A stretch of 26,506 bases of DNA from an uncultured Prevotella sp. (GCA_934217675.1 CAKQCV010000033.1:1-26506); one strand, 5' to 3'. Shown: positions 16,896 through 25,133, counted from the stretch's first letter. The notes: generated by a model from the sequence alone, not told the origin. A program made the numbers and translations.

Positions 16896-17453
16896 TTACC
16901 AATTTGCAACAGTTGCATTAAAGATTTGATCTGTTATGTCTTTTACCATCTGTGTAACACATTCCTCTTGCACAGAATTTAGTGACTGACGACTATCATA
17001 AGTCGTTGTTGCCGTGAATTGTCTTTCAAAGTCTTCACTATGATTGGCATTATTCACAAATCTGACATTTACCGTCATAGAAAGCTCTACCTGAGCAGAC
17101 TCTCCCTGTGCTGTAACAGCCTTATTTCTTTGTGAGTACTGAGTTATCTCACCTTCAATTTTCAAATCACCATTACGCCTAACCTGGCTCAACCGTGTAT
17201 GGTTAGCGAAAACATCTTTTAATTGGTTATTGAATATGCTTGCCATTGGTCCCCACACATAGCTTGAGCGAATAGGAAAATCTGAAATCTGTATTGTCTT
17301 TGTCTTATTGTAGTCTATACTTGCACCATTGAACTTATACGAGACGCTACAGGAAACAACAGCAATAAGGCAAAAAAACAGGACTGTCGATTTTAGGATA
17401 TCCCTGTAAACATTAAATCCCTTATATATAATGTTTTTATCTTTTGTTTTCAT
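16896..17453 (-). CDS. lptE: LptE-family LPS-assembly outer-membrane lipoprotein
   Basis: This 185-residue protein has a lipoprotein signal: hydrophobic STVLFFCLIAVVSC at about residues 22-35 with the lipobox Cys at 35. The N-terminal lead of about 21 residues is unusually long, but no later Met is available. The mature part starts with VSYKFNGASID and has the LptE-like SYVWGPMASIFNNQLKDVF, then the beta-rich DLKIEGEITQYSQ and a C-terminal helix. LptE plugs the LptD barrel and helps place LPS in the outer membrane. It lies 20 bp after the sigma-54 activator gene and upstream of the TPR-like and secG genes. Confidence 0.88.
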   Translation of the reverse strand: MKTKDKNIIYKGFNVYRDILKSTVLFFCLIAVVSCSVSYKFNGASIDYNKTKTIQISDFPIRSSYVWGPMASIFNNQLKDVFANHTRLSQVRRNGDLKIEGEITQYSQRNKAVTAQGESAQVELSMTVNVRFVNNANHSEDFERQFTATTTYDSRQSLNSVQEECVTQMVKDITDQIFNATVANW

Positions 17454-17473
17454 TATTACATCAAGCCAATATA

Positions 17474-18802
17474 TTATTTATCAAGCCCATACTGTTTTAT
17501 TCTTCTATAAAGAGTACGGTCGGAAATACCTAATTCCATTGCAGCTTTCTTACGATTGCCATTGTTCTTTTCAAGAGCCTTCTCAAGCATCTGTCTATTT
17601 ATATTCTCAAGATTGAGATTCTCCGACTCTGATATTTCTTCTGCTACAGCATCCTGCACAATCTGTCCATGATTTCTATCTAAACCTTGTTGACGAACAG
17701 GAATAACTGTTGGTACATTATGGGATGAATCCATCAAAGAAGCATTAGTCTCTTCGATATCTTTTTGTCTATCAATATCAATTACATTGCCTTTATTATC
17801 AAGAAACGAATTTCGATCTGTCACAGCATCTATACCATTAGCTTTATTCGAGATATCAAGCTGCGTTCTTAAACTATCGATTTCACGACGTAGTTCCGAA
17901 ACGTTACCACGCAATTCATACAGTATTTTATACAACAAGTCGCGTTCTTTTTCATACGAATGCTGCCCTGAAATATTCTCACTTCCTATTGTAGCAAGTT
18001 GTGTCGTTTCTGTATCATTTGGAATAAACTGCGAGAGCGTTTCTGCTGATATTTCCCTTTCTTCAGCCAATATTGACATTTGCTCTGTTATATTTTTCAG
18101 CTGTCTAACGTTGCCCGGCCACTTGTATTTAAGCATCAACTGCTTGGCCGAATCTGTAAGTGTTATTTTAGGCAAACTGTATTTATCAGCCATCTGCATG
18201 GCAAACAAACGGAACAAAAGGAGAATGTCATTGCCTCTATCACGTAATGGTGGCATCTGTATTGGTATTGTATTCAAGCGATAATACAAATCCTCTCTAA
18301 AACGTCCTTCACTTACTGCCTTACGCATATTTACATTAGTTGCAGCAACGATACGAACATCTGTTTTCATGATTTTCTGTCCACCGACTCGTATATATTC
18401 ACCAGTTTCCAATACTCTAAGCAGTCTTGCCTGTGTTGCTAAAGGCAACTCTCCTACTTCATCAAGAAAGATTGTTCCTTTGTTTGCAACGCCAAAATAC
18501 CCCTCGCTTTCACCAACGGCACCTGTAAAAGCACCTTTTTCATGTCCAAACAATTCACTGTCGATAGTTCCTTCTGGAATTGAGCCACAATTTATTGCAA
18601 AATATTTTTCTCTTTTTCTTGGCGAATTATCGTGAATAATACGTGGAATTATTTCTTTTCCGACTCCGCTCTCTCCAATAATAAGCACAGACAAATCTGT
18701 GGGTGCAACTTGTAAAGCTACGTCCAAGGCACGGTTCAAGCTATCGCAATTTCCAACGACATTATACCGCTGTTTTATTTTCTGAAGATCGGTTGTATTC
18801 AT
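17474..18802 (-). CDS. sigma-54-dependent transcriptional activator (AAA+ and Fis-type HTH, no receiver)
   Basis: This 442-residue protein begins almost directly with the AAA+ domain, about residues 16-255. It has Walker A GESGVGKE near 43, the sigma-54 contact loop GAFTGA near 91, Walker B GTIFLDE near 109, and RFREDLYYRLN with the arginine fingers near 168. Residues about 285-320 are predicted to be a coiled coil (ERDLLYKILYELRGNVSELRR). A Fis-type helix-turn-helix ends the protein (NRKKAAMELGISDRTLYRRI). There is no N-terminal receiver, GAF or PAS domain, so activity is probably set by expression or a partner. It directly precedes lptE and may control envelope genes; its targets are unknown. 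A TAATTTTG element at 18820-18813 might give it a separate, nearly leaderless start. Confidence 0.95.
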   Translation of the reverse strand: MNTTDLQKIKQRYNVVGNCDSLNRALDVALQVAPTDLSVLIIGESGVGKEIIPRIIHDNSPRKREKYFAINCGSIPEGTIDSELFGHEKGAFTGAVGESEGYFGVANKGTIFLDEVGELPLATQARLLRVLETGEYIRVGGQKIMKTDVRIVAATNVNMRKAVSEGRFREDLYYRLNTIPIQMPPLRDRGNDILLLFRLFAMQMADKYSLPKITLTDSAKQLMLKYKWPGNVRQLKNITEQMSILAEEREISAETLSQFIPNDTETTQLATIGSENISGQHSYEKERDLLYKILYELRGNVSELRREIDSLRTQLDISNKANGIDAVTDRNSFLDNKGNVIDIDRQKDIEETNASLMDSSHNVPTVIPVRQQGLDRNHGQIVQDAVAEEISESENLNLENINRQMLEKALEKNNGNRKKAAMELGISDRTLYRRIKQYGLDK

Positions 18803-18834
18803 ATCAACGTGACAAAATTACATAATAAAATTCA

Positions 18835-19878
18835 CTATTCCGTAATTATCCTTGTTTTTTTATCATTATTCTCAGACTTTTCCATCTTTATCAGCAGCAA
18901 TCCTATGGCTGTCCATAACAACTCCCTTAACCGCACGATGAGAGCTACAAAAACGCCATTGCTCAATGTCATCGACAATTCTGATGCCGACATCATGAAA
19001 CCACCTTCGCGACCACCGAGCTGTAACGGAATGAAGAAAAGCAGATTTGCGAACAACGAAGTAAATGCAAGCATTATAACACATGACCAATAACTCACAT
19101 CGGGCATAACCACAAGAAGAACAAACATTATCTCAAAGCTTGAGAGAAAGCGGCACAGTAGTTCTAAACCTACGGCAACCACAAATGCTACCGGACTCTG
19201 CTTATGAAGAGCTGCAATCTGCCTATCCACAGTTTCAAGCTGCGATTTATGGTTGTAGACCAAACCATGTGCCCATTTACCTATCCAAGGTAAATTACTT
19301 AACCATTTGGCAAGGCGCACAGCAAGACCTTTTTTGTAACCTTTCATAAAGAACCATAACCCTAACAAGCAGAATACTACCACGAGAGAAAGTATAACGC
19401 ATATTACAGGAGTAAGTTCTACTGTAAAGAGACAAATTACCACCGACAGCAACCAGAACCAAAAATGGCTGAATATATGTGTCATAACATAAAGGATTAC
19501 AGACGATGACGCCCGCTCAACCCCTATTCGTGGTGCAAGCTCCATTATTCTATATGCTTCACCACCCATAAGTCCTCCCGGTGTTGCATAATTCAAGGCA
19601 AAGCCTGATACTGTCACCTTATACAGCCAGAAAAAACTGAATGGATTTTTTTTGCCATCCGATTTTCTTCCATCTTCTGTACTCTGATTAATTATTGTAT
19701 ACCATGATGCAGTATTTATTGCATATAGGGCAACCCATAACAAAACGACAGCAAGAAACCAATATCCTGCTCGTTGTAATCCTCTCCACACGTCATCAAA
19801 ATCCAATTGCGTAACCATAATGACGAGGACAATCAAGCCAAAGATGAAAAATCCGTTTTGATATTTTTTATTCATCAA
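18835..19878 (-). CDS. lysylphosphatidylglycerol synthase TM-region (UPF0104 / flippase-like) membrane protein
   Basis: This 347-residue integral membrane protein has about eight hydrophobic segments, beginning GFFIFGLIVLVIMV. Landmarks of the LPG_synthase_TM family include NTASWYTIINQ near residue 55, ATPGGLMGGEAYRI near 118 with its conserved Gly-rich loop and Glu, and FFIPLQLGGREGGFMM near 285, a second half-repeat of the same loop. The soluble aminoacyl-transfer domain of MprF is absent, so this is not a complete lysyl-PG synthase. Related stand-alone proteins are proposed lipid or glycolipid flippases. It lies 9 bp after pdxA and 32 bp before the sigma-54 activator. The substrate cannot be read from the sequence. 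Confidence 0.88.
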   Translation of the reverse strand: MMNKKYQNGFFIFGLIVLVIMVTQLDFDDVWRGLQRAGYWFLAVVLLWVALYAINTASWYTIINQSTEDGRKSDGKKNPFSFFWLYKVTVSGFALNYATPGGLMGGEAYRIMELAPRIGVERASSSVILYVMTHIFSHFWFWLLSVVICLFTVELTPVICVILSLVVVFCLLGLWFFMKGYKKGLAVRLAKWLSNLPWIGKWAHGLVYNHKSQLETVDRQIAALHKQSPVAFVVAVGLELLCRFLSSFEIMFVLLVVMPDVSYWSCVIMLAFTSLFANLLFFIPLQLGGREGGFMMSASELSMTLSNGVFVALIVRLRELLWTAIGLLLIKMEKSENNDKKTRIITE

Positions 19879-19887
19879 TTAGCAGCA

Positions 19888-21009
19888 TTATTCTTCTTTT
19901 TGCTCTCCCGGTTTTGTCTTAGGACGCAAAACTGCAAACCTTACCTTTTCACTATCGTCACGACGTTCATGATATAATTTTTGCAAAGGATTCTGCAAAG
20001 GCTCATCATATAATTTTCTATTGCGACAAATATCTATTGCCTTATATACAGCCAATCTAAATGAAGTTTCATCTGCAACTCCCTGTCCGGCAATATCGTA
20101 AGCTGTGCCATGATCAGGAGAAGTGCGAACGATAGGAAGCCCTGCTGTTATATTTACTCCATTACCACAAACGATTGTTTTGAATGGAGCTAAGCCTTGA
20201 TCATGATACATTGCCAGCACTCCATCAAACGAATTATACATGCCATGACCAAAAAAGCCATCTGCTGCAAATGGTCCAAAAGCTTTGATCTGGTTTTCTT
20301 CCAATTCCTCAATTGCCGGTTTTATTATCATTTTCTCTTCTGAGCCAATCACTCCACCATCACCAGCGTGTGGATTAAGAGCAAGTATAGCTATTCTTGG
20401 GGATGAAACATTGAAATCGCGAAGCAACGACTGGTTGAATATCTTACATTTTTCAACTATCGCCTCTTTGGTTATAGCCTGTGCCACATCCTTTATTGGT
20501 AGATGTGTTGTGACAAGAGCCACACGCAATCTTTCGCCAGCAAGAATCATAAGAGCTTCATTTCCATCCCCTACACGGTCTTGTATATATTCTGTATGTC
20601 CACAGAAATGAAAATCATCACCCTGTATGTCGTTTTTGTTTATAGGAGCTGTGACAAGAGCATCGTAACTGCCAGTCTTAAAATCTTCCATTGCTTTTTC
20701 CAAAGCTTTGAATGCAGCCATACCGGCTTCTTTAGAAGGATGCCCCATATCAACTTTCACATCATTATCAAAAGTTGTCAGCAAATTGACCTTTCCATCA
20801 ACTGCTTCTTCCACATTTTTTATAATAGTAAAGTTTGCCTGAATACCAAGTGCATTTCTATGGTATGCAGCCACTTTTGGAGATCCATATATTATAGGAG
20901 TACAAAGCTCAAGCATAGCCGGTTCAGCAAAAGTCTTGAATATAACTTCATATCCTATGCCATTTGTATCGCCATGAGTTATAGCTATTCTTAATTTTCT
21001 ATTTTCCAT
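19888..21009 (-). CDS. pdxA: 4-hydroxythreonine-4-phosphate dehydrogenase PdxA
   Basis: This 373-residue cytosolic enzyme of DXP-dependent vitamin B6 synthesis oxidises 4-phosphohydroxy-threonine. The start ITHGDTNGIGYEVI matches the family (usually GDPAGIGPE). Metal-ligand histidines appear in HFCGHTEY near residue 140, LNPHAGDGGVIGSEE near 210 and AMYHDQGLAPFK near 270, with NGVNITAGLPIVRTSPDHGTA behind them. The C-terminal tail after about residue 345 is charged and somewhat longer than in E. coli (329 residues). The start codon overlaps the 3' end of rlmN by 11 bp, so translation is probably coupled. Its substrate pathway shares deoxyxylulose phosphate with thiazole synthesis. Confidence 0.96.
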   Translation of the reverse strand: MENRKLRIAITHGDTNGIGYEVIFKTFAEPAMLELCTPIIYGSPKVAAYHRNALGIQANFTIIKNVEEAVDGKVNLLTTFDNDVKVDMGHPSKEAGMAAFKALEKAMEDFKTGSYDALVTAPINKNDIQGDDFHFCGHTEYIQDRVGDGNEALMILAGERLRVALVTTHLPIKDVAQAITKEAIVEKCKIFNQSLLRDFNVSSPRIAILALNPHAGDGGVIGSEEKMIIKPAIEELEENQIKAFGPFAADGFFGHGMYNSFDGVLAMYHDQGLAPFKTIVCGNGVNITAGLPIVRTSPDHGTAYDIAGQGVADETSFRLAVYKAIDICRNRKLYDEPLQNPLQKLYHERRDDSEKVRFAVLRPKTKPGEQKEE

Positions 21010-22051
21010 TTTCCTTTATTAATTCGTTCTTTATTTTCTTTGTGCTCAACAATCCGCAAGCAGCCCATATATCCTGTCCTCTGCTTGCCCTTATTGTTGT
21101 AAACACCCCATGTTTGGTAAGATAATCACGCAGCGACTCCATTTTCTCGTCGGTAGCACCATGAAGGTCAACATTTGGTATCTGGTGGAAACGTATAAGG
21201 TTTACTCTACATTCCAAACCTTCAACGAGTTTTATAATTTCCCGTGCATGCATCATAGAATCATTGACACCATCAAACACGATATACTCAAAAGAGAGTC
21301 TTCTCTGATGAGTAAAATCATACTGATGCATCAGTGCTACAACATCTTTTATCGACATTCCTTTTTCTGCCGGCATGAGCATTGCTCGTTGCTCCGGTAT
21401 AGGCGAATGCATGCTTATTGCTACATGACAGTCGCTCTCGTCAAGGAAACGTTTCAATTTATTTTTCACGCCTACACTACTTACTGTAATACGCTTAGGA
21501 CTCCACGCGAAGCCATAATCTGCTGTAAGAATTTGTGTAACACGAAGCACATTGTCAAGATTGTCCATTGGCTCTCCCTGCCCCATAAAAACAATGTTTG
21601 TAAGTTTTTCCCTTTCAGGCAAAGAGCATATTTGATTCAATATATCAGCAGATGTGAGATTTCCTTCAAATCCTTGTTTACCTGTTTGACAAAACAAGCA
21701 GTTCATCTTACAACCTACTTGAGAGGAGACACAAAGTGTTGCACGGTCTCCATCTGGTATATATACTGTTTCAACAAATTTTCCATTTCTTGTCGGAAAC
21801 AGATATTTTATAGTTCCATCCTTTGACTTTTGACAATCTATCGGTTCCATGCACCCTACAGAAAAGTTTTCTTTCAGCTTTTCTCTGTTTGCTTTTGAGA
21901 TATTTGTCATATCATCAATATCTTTCACTCCTTTTCCATAGATCCATTTTGCTATCTGCCCACCAGTAAAGGCTGGCATACCAAGCTGCTGCACTGTTGC
22001 TTTCAATTCAACAAGCGTCTGTCCAATCAAAGGTGTTTTTAAGTTTGTCAT
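20999..22051 (-). CDS. rlmN: 23S rRNA A2503 / tRNA A37 C2-methyltransferase RlmN
   Basis: With the start at 22051 this is a 350-residue radical SAM enzyme that methylates C2 of A2503 in 23S rRNA and A37 in some tRNAs. The cluster motif CKMNCLFC (CxxxCxxC) lies near residue 110, followed by GKQGFEGNLT. NIVFMGQGEPMDN near 150, KRITVSSVG near 185 and the C-terminal TIRASRGQDIWAACG with the mechanistic Cys are present. A longer frame from 22099 adds 16 Lys-rich residues, but its ATG would lie upstream of the predicted transcription start near 22090, so the start at 22051 is preferred. It opens the run that continues with pdxA. Confidence 0.95.
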   Translation of the reverse strand: MTNLKTPLIGQTLVELKATVQQLGMPAFTGGQIAKWIYGKGVKDIDDMTNISKANREKLKENFSVGCMEPIDCQKSKDGTIKYLFPTRNGKFVETVYIPDGDRATLCVSSQVGCKMNCLFCQTGKQGFEGNLTSADILNQICSLPEREKLTNIVFMGQGEPMDNLDNVLRVTQILTADYGFAWSPKRITVSSVGVKNKLKRFLDESDCHVAISMHSPIPEQRAMLMPAEKGMSIKDVVALMHQYDFTHQRRLSFEYIVFDGVNDSMMHAREIIKLVEGLECRVNLIRFHQIPNVDLHGATDEKMESLRDYLTKHGVFTTIRASRGQDIWAACGLLSTKKIKNELIKENGK

Positions 22052-22096
22052 CTTACTTCTCTTTTTACTCTTTTTGAGTGGTTTGAGTTTATTCTG

Positions 22097-22127
22097 CAAA
22101 CTTACGAATAAAATCTGAGATTAGCAA
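22097..22127 (-). promoter_or_regulatory. promoter of the rlmN operon
   Basis: TTG (22127-22125), a 20-nt spacer, then TAAGTTTG (22104-22097) on the minus strand, in the same geometry as the tRNA promoters here. Predicted initiation near 22090 decides the rlmN start in favour of 22051. Confidence 0.75.
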
Positions 22128-22178
22128 GAAGCGTTTTAATTTTGATTGATAAAAGCTATCAAATCAACACAAAGAAAC

Positions 22179-22230
22179 AGAATCCGAATGTTACGCTCTG
22201 TAAATTACCATAGTGCAACTTTCGGATTCT
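22179..22230 (-). terminator. terminator hairpin after the isomerase-family gene
   Basis: AGAATCCGAA (22179-22188) pairs perfectly with TTCGGATTCT (22221-22230), and the stem continues through GTT/AAC after one mismatch. On the minus strand the T-rich GTTTCTTTG follows. It lies 27 bp downstream of the isomerase stop. Confidence 0.75.
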
Positions 22231-22256
22231 ATAATGTATTTTTTATTGTTACTTTC

Positions 22257-23735
22257 TTATGCCCACGGATTTTCTGTAGGATAAGGCAAATTCTTTGGCT
22301 GGTTGTATGCTATATCTTTTATACCAAGATATTTGAACACCTCAAATAATGTTTTGCCAACATGTGAGAATGCTACAGCTCCGTGATGTGGATATCCTTT
22401 CTGAATGAGCACGTGACGATAGAAACGTCCCATTTCACGTATACCAAAAATACCAATTCCACCAAATGAACGAGTTGGAACATCAAGAACCTCTCCCTCA
22501 GCAATGTATGAGCGCAAATTACCTTCTGAATCACACTGCAAACGATAGAATGTGATTGGACTTGCTGCTATATCGCCTTCAAGTGTACCACGAGTGAAAT
22601 CTGGTTTTCCGCCATTCTCCAACAAACGGTTTTGGATAAGCTGGAATTTTATGGCACGATTTGCACACATCTTACACTGAGGGGTGTTTCCACAGTGGAA
22701 TCCCATAAATGTATCTGTAAGTTTATAATCATACTTCTTTACTATGTCCTCATCGTATATATACTTAGGAACAGAATTGTTTATATCAAGCAATGTCACG
22801 GTGTCGTCAGAAGCACACATTCCGATATACTCCGAAAGTGCACCGTATATGTCAACCTCGCAAGCAACAGGAATACCACGACTTGCCAAACGACTGTTTA
22901 CATAACAAGGCTCAAAACCAAACTGACTTGGGAATGCCGGCCAGCACTTATCAGCAAATGCCACATACTTACGTGAACCCTTATGTTGCTCTGCCCAATC
23001 AAGAAGTGTAAGCTCGAACTGCGCCATACGACGACTCAAATCCGGATAGTACTTGCCTTCACCCATCTCTTCAGCCATATCCTTGCACACATCATCAATG
23101 CGCGGATCATTTTCATGCTGCTTGTAAGCAACAAGCAAATCAAGTTCTGAATTTTCTTCTATCTCTACACCAAGCTCATAAAGTCCTTTTATTGGAGCAT
23201 TACAAGCAAAGAAGTCTTGTGGACGCGGACCGAATGTGATAATCTTCAAGCCCTTCAAACCTAAGATGACACGTGCAACAGGAACGAAATCTGCAATCAT
23301 CTTAGCGACATCATCTGCCGTACCCACCGGATATTCTGGAATGTATCCTTTCAAATGGCGCATGCCAAGATTATATGAACAGTTCAGCATTCCACAATAT
23401 GCATCGCCACGACCGTTTATCATGTCGCCATCACCTTCGGCTGCTGCAACGAACATAACAGGACCGTCAAAGTTTTTGGCAATAAGGGTCTCTGGAGTTT
23501 CCGGACCAAAATTTCCGAGGAATACAACAAGAGCATTGCAACCTTCGTTTTTCACCTCAGCAACAGCCTTGAGCATATCCTGCTCATTCTCAACTGTCGT
23601 TTGACAATTAAACAATTCCCCTTTATATTCTTTTACTATATTTTCACGGCGCTGTGTAGACAGTGCAATTGGAAAGCAGTCACGGCTTACAGCAATGATA
23701 CCAAGCTTGACTTCTGGAATATTATTACTTACCAT
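22257..23735 (-). CDS. L-fucose/L-arabinose isomerase-family protein
   Basis: With the start at 23735 (MVSNNIPEVK) this is a 492-residue cytosolic protein of the FucI/AraA-like fold. The N-terminal domain has VKLGIIAVSRDCFP and VVFLGNFGPETPE. Later ACEVDIYGALSEY, VTLLDINNS and PHHGAVAFSHVG supply Glu, Asp and His residues like those that bind the divalent metal in this fold. GFHCGNTPQCKMC near residue 355 is a Cys-rich segment. The family isomerises aldoses and ketoses; the sugar is not evident. A 529-residue frame from 23846 would begin inside the predicted promoter, so it is rejected. The gene stands alone, with its own promoter and terminator and no sugar kinase or transporter beside it. 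Confidence 0.88.
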   Translation of the reverse strand: MVSNNIPEVKLGIIAVSRDCFPIALSTQRRENIVKEYKGELFNCQTTVENEQDMLKAVAEVKNEGCNALVVFLGNFGPETPETLIAKNFDGPVMFVAAAEGDGDMINGRGDAYCGMLNCSYNLGMRHLKGYIPEYPVGTADDVAKMIADFVPVARVILGLKGLKIITFGPRPQDFFACNAPIKGLYELGVEIEENSELDLLVAYKQHENDPRIDDVCKDMAEEMGEGKYYPDLSRRMAQFELTLLDWAEQHKGSRKYVAFADKCWPAFPSQFGFEPCYVNSRLASRGIPVACEVDIYGALSEYIGMCASDDTVTLLDINNSVPKYIYDEDIVKKYDYKLTDTFMGFHCGNTPQCKMCANRAIKFQLIQNRLLENGGKPDFTRGTLEGDIAASPITFYRLQCDSEGNLRSYIAEGEVLDVPTRSFGGIGIFGIREMGRFYRHVLIQKGYPHHGAVAFSHVGKTLFEVFKYLGIKDIAYNQPKNLPYPTENPWA

Positions 23736-23827
23736 AGTAGTTGTTTGAAATGTTTTTGTATAATAAATTTGTTTTTCCGTATTTAAGAATAACGCAATGC
23801 ATAAGAAGTATAAACTTTTAATTTGCC

Positions 23828-23835
23828 TAACGTTA
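23828..23835. promoter_or_regulatory. palindrome TAACGTTA near the isomerase transcription start
   Basis: This 8-bp perfect palindrome lies 8 bp downstream of the -7 element, around the start of transcription. The same octamer recurs exactly 120 bp away (23948-23955). It may be an operator; no regulator gene is nearby. Confidence 0.35.
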
Positions 23836-23843
23836 TCTATGTG

Positions 23844-23874
23844 CAAAGATATAACAATATTCGCAAGAAAGAAA
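23844..23874 (-). promoter_or_regulatory. promoter of the isomerase-family gene
   Basis: TTTC (23874-23871), a 19-nt spacer, then TATCTTTG (23851-23844) on the minus strand. The -7 element fits exactly and the -33 differs at one base. The start near 23838 gives about 100 nt of leader before the ATG at 23735. Confidence 0.65.
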
Positions 23875-23945
23875 GACTTAATGATGTTTTTAAGATGAAT
23901 TGGATATTTATACCCCTATAATTTATATTTTTTACCCTATTACAC

Positions 23946-23957
23946 TGTAACGTTACA
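23946..23957. promoter_or_regulatory. 12-bp perfect palindrome TGTAACGTTACA
   Basis: This lies 8 bp beyond the queE stop and about 70 bp upstream of the isomerase -33 element. It contains the same TAACGTTA core as the site at 23828-23835. The form resembles operators of LacI-type regulators, but the regulator is unknown. Confidence 0.35.
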
Positions 23958-23965
23958 TCATTTCT

Positions 23966-24538
23966 TTATCTCACATCTATAATCTTATGTGTCTGCAATG
24001 ATAAATGCCATTGTGGGTGACGAAGGCAGTAATCTATTGCGCCCAGTAAATTAATTTTATTTTTATTGTCGTCTTTAACGTCACATGGCTGGAGGCTGTA
24101 AAAACTTGCCTTTATCTCACCATAGTGGTCAACGGTGTCGTCACTACCTTCATACACAACTTTCAGTTCATCTATATGTGGCAAGACTACTGGTTCATAT
24201 TTTGGCGAACATGTTATCCAATCTATATCGCAATTTTCCTCCAGCAGATGTGTGCCATTTGTTTCTATCTGAACAAAAAAGCCTTCAGCATGAAGTTTAC
24301 GTATCAAAGATGAAGTAATTTGTAGAGTTGGCTCACCGCCTGTTACAACAACATGCCTGGCTGGAAACTTTTTCACCTCGGCAACAATAGCGTCTTCACC
24401 CATTTCATCATAATGAGAATGATTTGTATCACAAAAGCTGCATTTCAAATTACAACCTGAAAAACGTATAAATACAGCGGGGGTACCGGTGAACTTTCCC
24501 TCGCCTTGCAAAGAGTAAAAGATTTCATTTATTCGCAT
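23966..24538 (-). CDS. queE: 7-carboxy-7-deazaguanine synthase QueE (radical SAM)
   Basis: This 190-residue enzyme converts 6-carboxytetrahydropterin to 7-carboxy-7-deazaguanine on the way to preQ0 and queuosine. The N-terminus INEIFYSLQGEGKFTGTPAVFIRFSGCNLKC is diagnostic; the cluster motif is CNLKCSFC (CxxxCxxC) near residue 29. VVVTGGEPTLQ near 70 is the SAM-binding GGE motif, and IDWITCSPK and ELKVVYEG follow. It starts 1 bp after the queD stop, and QueD makes its substrate, so they form a two-gene operon. QueC and the later steps are not in this window. Confidence 0.97.
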   Translation of the reverse strand: MRINEIFYSLQGEGKFTGTPAVFIRFSGCNLKCSFCDTNHSHYDEMGEDAIVAEVKKFPARHVVVTGGEPTLQITSSLIRKLHAEGFFVQIETNGTHLLEENCDIDWITCSPKYEPVVLPHIDELKVVYEGSDDTVDHYGEIKASFYSLQPCDVKDDNKNKINLLGAIDYCLRHPQWHLSLQTHKIIDVR

Positions 24539-24539
24539 T

Positions 24540-24878
24540 CTATTCCTCGTCTTTTACGTATGTAGCAATATTGTTTGAACTTTCTTCAACATCTACGCGG
24601 TAGCACTGCGGAATCTGTTCACACACCCACTTTGCGATGTTCTCTGCAGTAGGATTAAAAGGCAATAAATCATTGAAATTTCCATGATCAAGATAATCAT
24701 GAACAGCATTCTTTATATGCTTAAAATCAATAACCATTCCTGCTTCATTGAGTTCTTTTGATTTACAATATACTGTAATAATCCAGTTATGACCATGCAG
24801 ATTTGTACATTTACTCTCATACGGCAGACTTAGTTTATGACAGCCTGCTATTTCCATCTTTTTTTTTACGTAATACAT
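24540..24878 (-). CDS. queD: 6-carboxy-5,6,7,8-tetrahydropterin synthase QueD
   Basis: This 112-residue protein of the PTPS/QueD family converts 7,8-dihydroneopterin triphosphate to 6-carboxytetrahydropterin, the second step toward queuosine. The zinc ligands appear as GCHKLSLP near residue 13 and NLHGHNW near 28, with the catalytic Cys in SKCTNL. MVIDFKHIK near 48, LDHGNFND near 63 and PTAENIAKWV near 75 are family motifs. It is slightly shorter than E. coli QueD but complete. It is the first gene of the operon with queE. No preQ1 riboswitch motif is seen in its short leader. Confidence 0.96.
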   Translation of the reverse strand: MYYVKKKMEIAGCHKLSLPYESKCTNLHGHNWIITVYCKSKELNEAGMVIDFKHIKNAVHDYLDHGNFNDLLPFNPTAENIAKWVCEQIPQCYRVDVEESSNNIATYVKDEE

Positions 24879-24925
24879 TTTATATGTAAATCTTCTATTT
24901 CAATATGTTCAAATTATTTCTCATG

Positions 24926-24933
24926 CAAAATTA
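24926..24933 (-). promoter_or_regulatory. putative -7 element of the queDE operon
   Basis: TAATTTTG on the minus strand matches TAnnTTTG and gives about 40 nt of leader before queD. No TTG is found at the -33 position, so support is moderate. Confidence 0.45.
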
Positions 24934-24978
24934 GTATATTTATTTCTATTTTCATGAATATAATATATAAAAAAGTAA

Positions 24979-25014
24979 AACGGTTGAACTACGACAATAT
25001 CGAAGTCCAACCGC
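24979..25014 (-). terminator. intrinsic terminator of the microprotein gene
   Basis: On the minus strand CGGTTGGACTTCGA (25013-25000) pairs with TCGTAGTTCAACCG (24994-24981) around a 5-nt loop: 12 Watson-Crick pairs, one G-U and one mismatch. TTTTACTTTTTT follows. It lies 27 bp after the stop of the 30-codon gene. Confidence 0.85.
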
Positions 25015-25040
25015 TTTATTATTTCAAAAAGTAATCAACC

Positions 25041-25133
25041 TTATTTGTAAAGTTTCATACCAATGTTCATTCCTACACTTGCTAATACTGCGAATGCTAC
25101 TACACCTGCTGTTACTAACATAAAAGTCATCAT
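25041..25133 (-). CDS. 30-residue hydrophobic single-pass microprotein
   Basis: The minus strand encodes 30 codons and a TAA stop. The peptide starts MMTFMLVTAGVVAFAV and ends MNIGMKLYK. Residues 3-26 form one hydrophobic segment with Ala, Val and Gly throughout, and the C-terminus is basic, so the protein probably spans the inner membrane with its C-terminus inside. A purine-rich GAAAGGA lies 8-10 nt before the first ATG; Met 2 is an alternative start. The gene is isolated, with a consensus promoter about 100 bp upstream and a strong terminator 27 bp downstream, which is the main evidence that it is real. I do not recognise the family. It does not resemble the small lipoprotein-like 'smalltalk' proteins of this phylum. 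Confidence 0.75.
   Translation of the reverse strand: MMTFMLVTAGVVAFAVLASVGMNIGMKLYK

Noticed and set aside
22052..22099. Longer N-terminus of RlmN
   Set aside because: The upstream ATG would lie before the predicted transcription start, and the added residues are an unconserved Lys-rich stretch.
23736..23846. Longer N-terminus of the isomerase-family protein
   Set aside because: The upstream start overlaps the -7 element, and the added 37 residues do not resemble the family.
24878..24926. preQ1 riboswitch in front of queD
   Set aside because: The leader is about 40 nt, and neither the conserved C-rich loop nor the A-rich tail of preQ1 aptamers is found.
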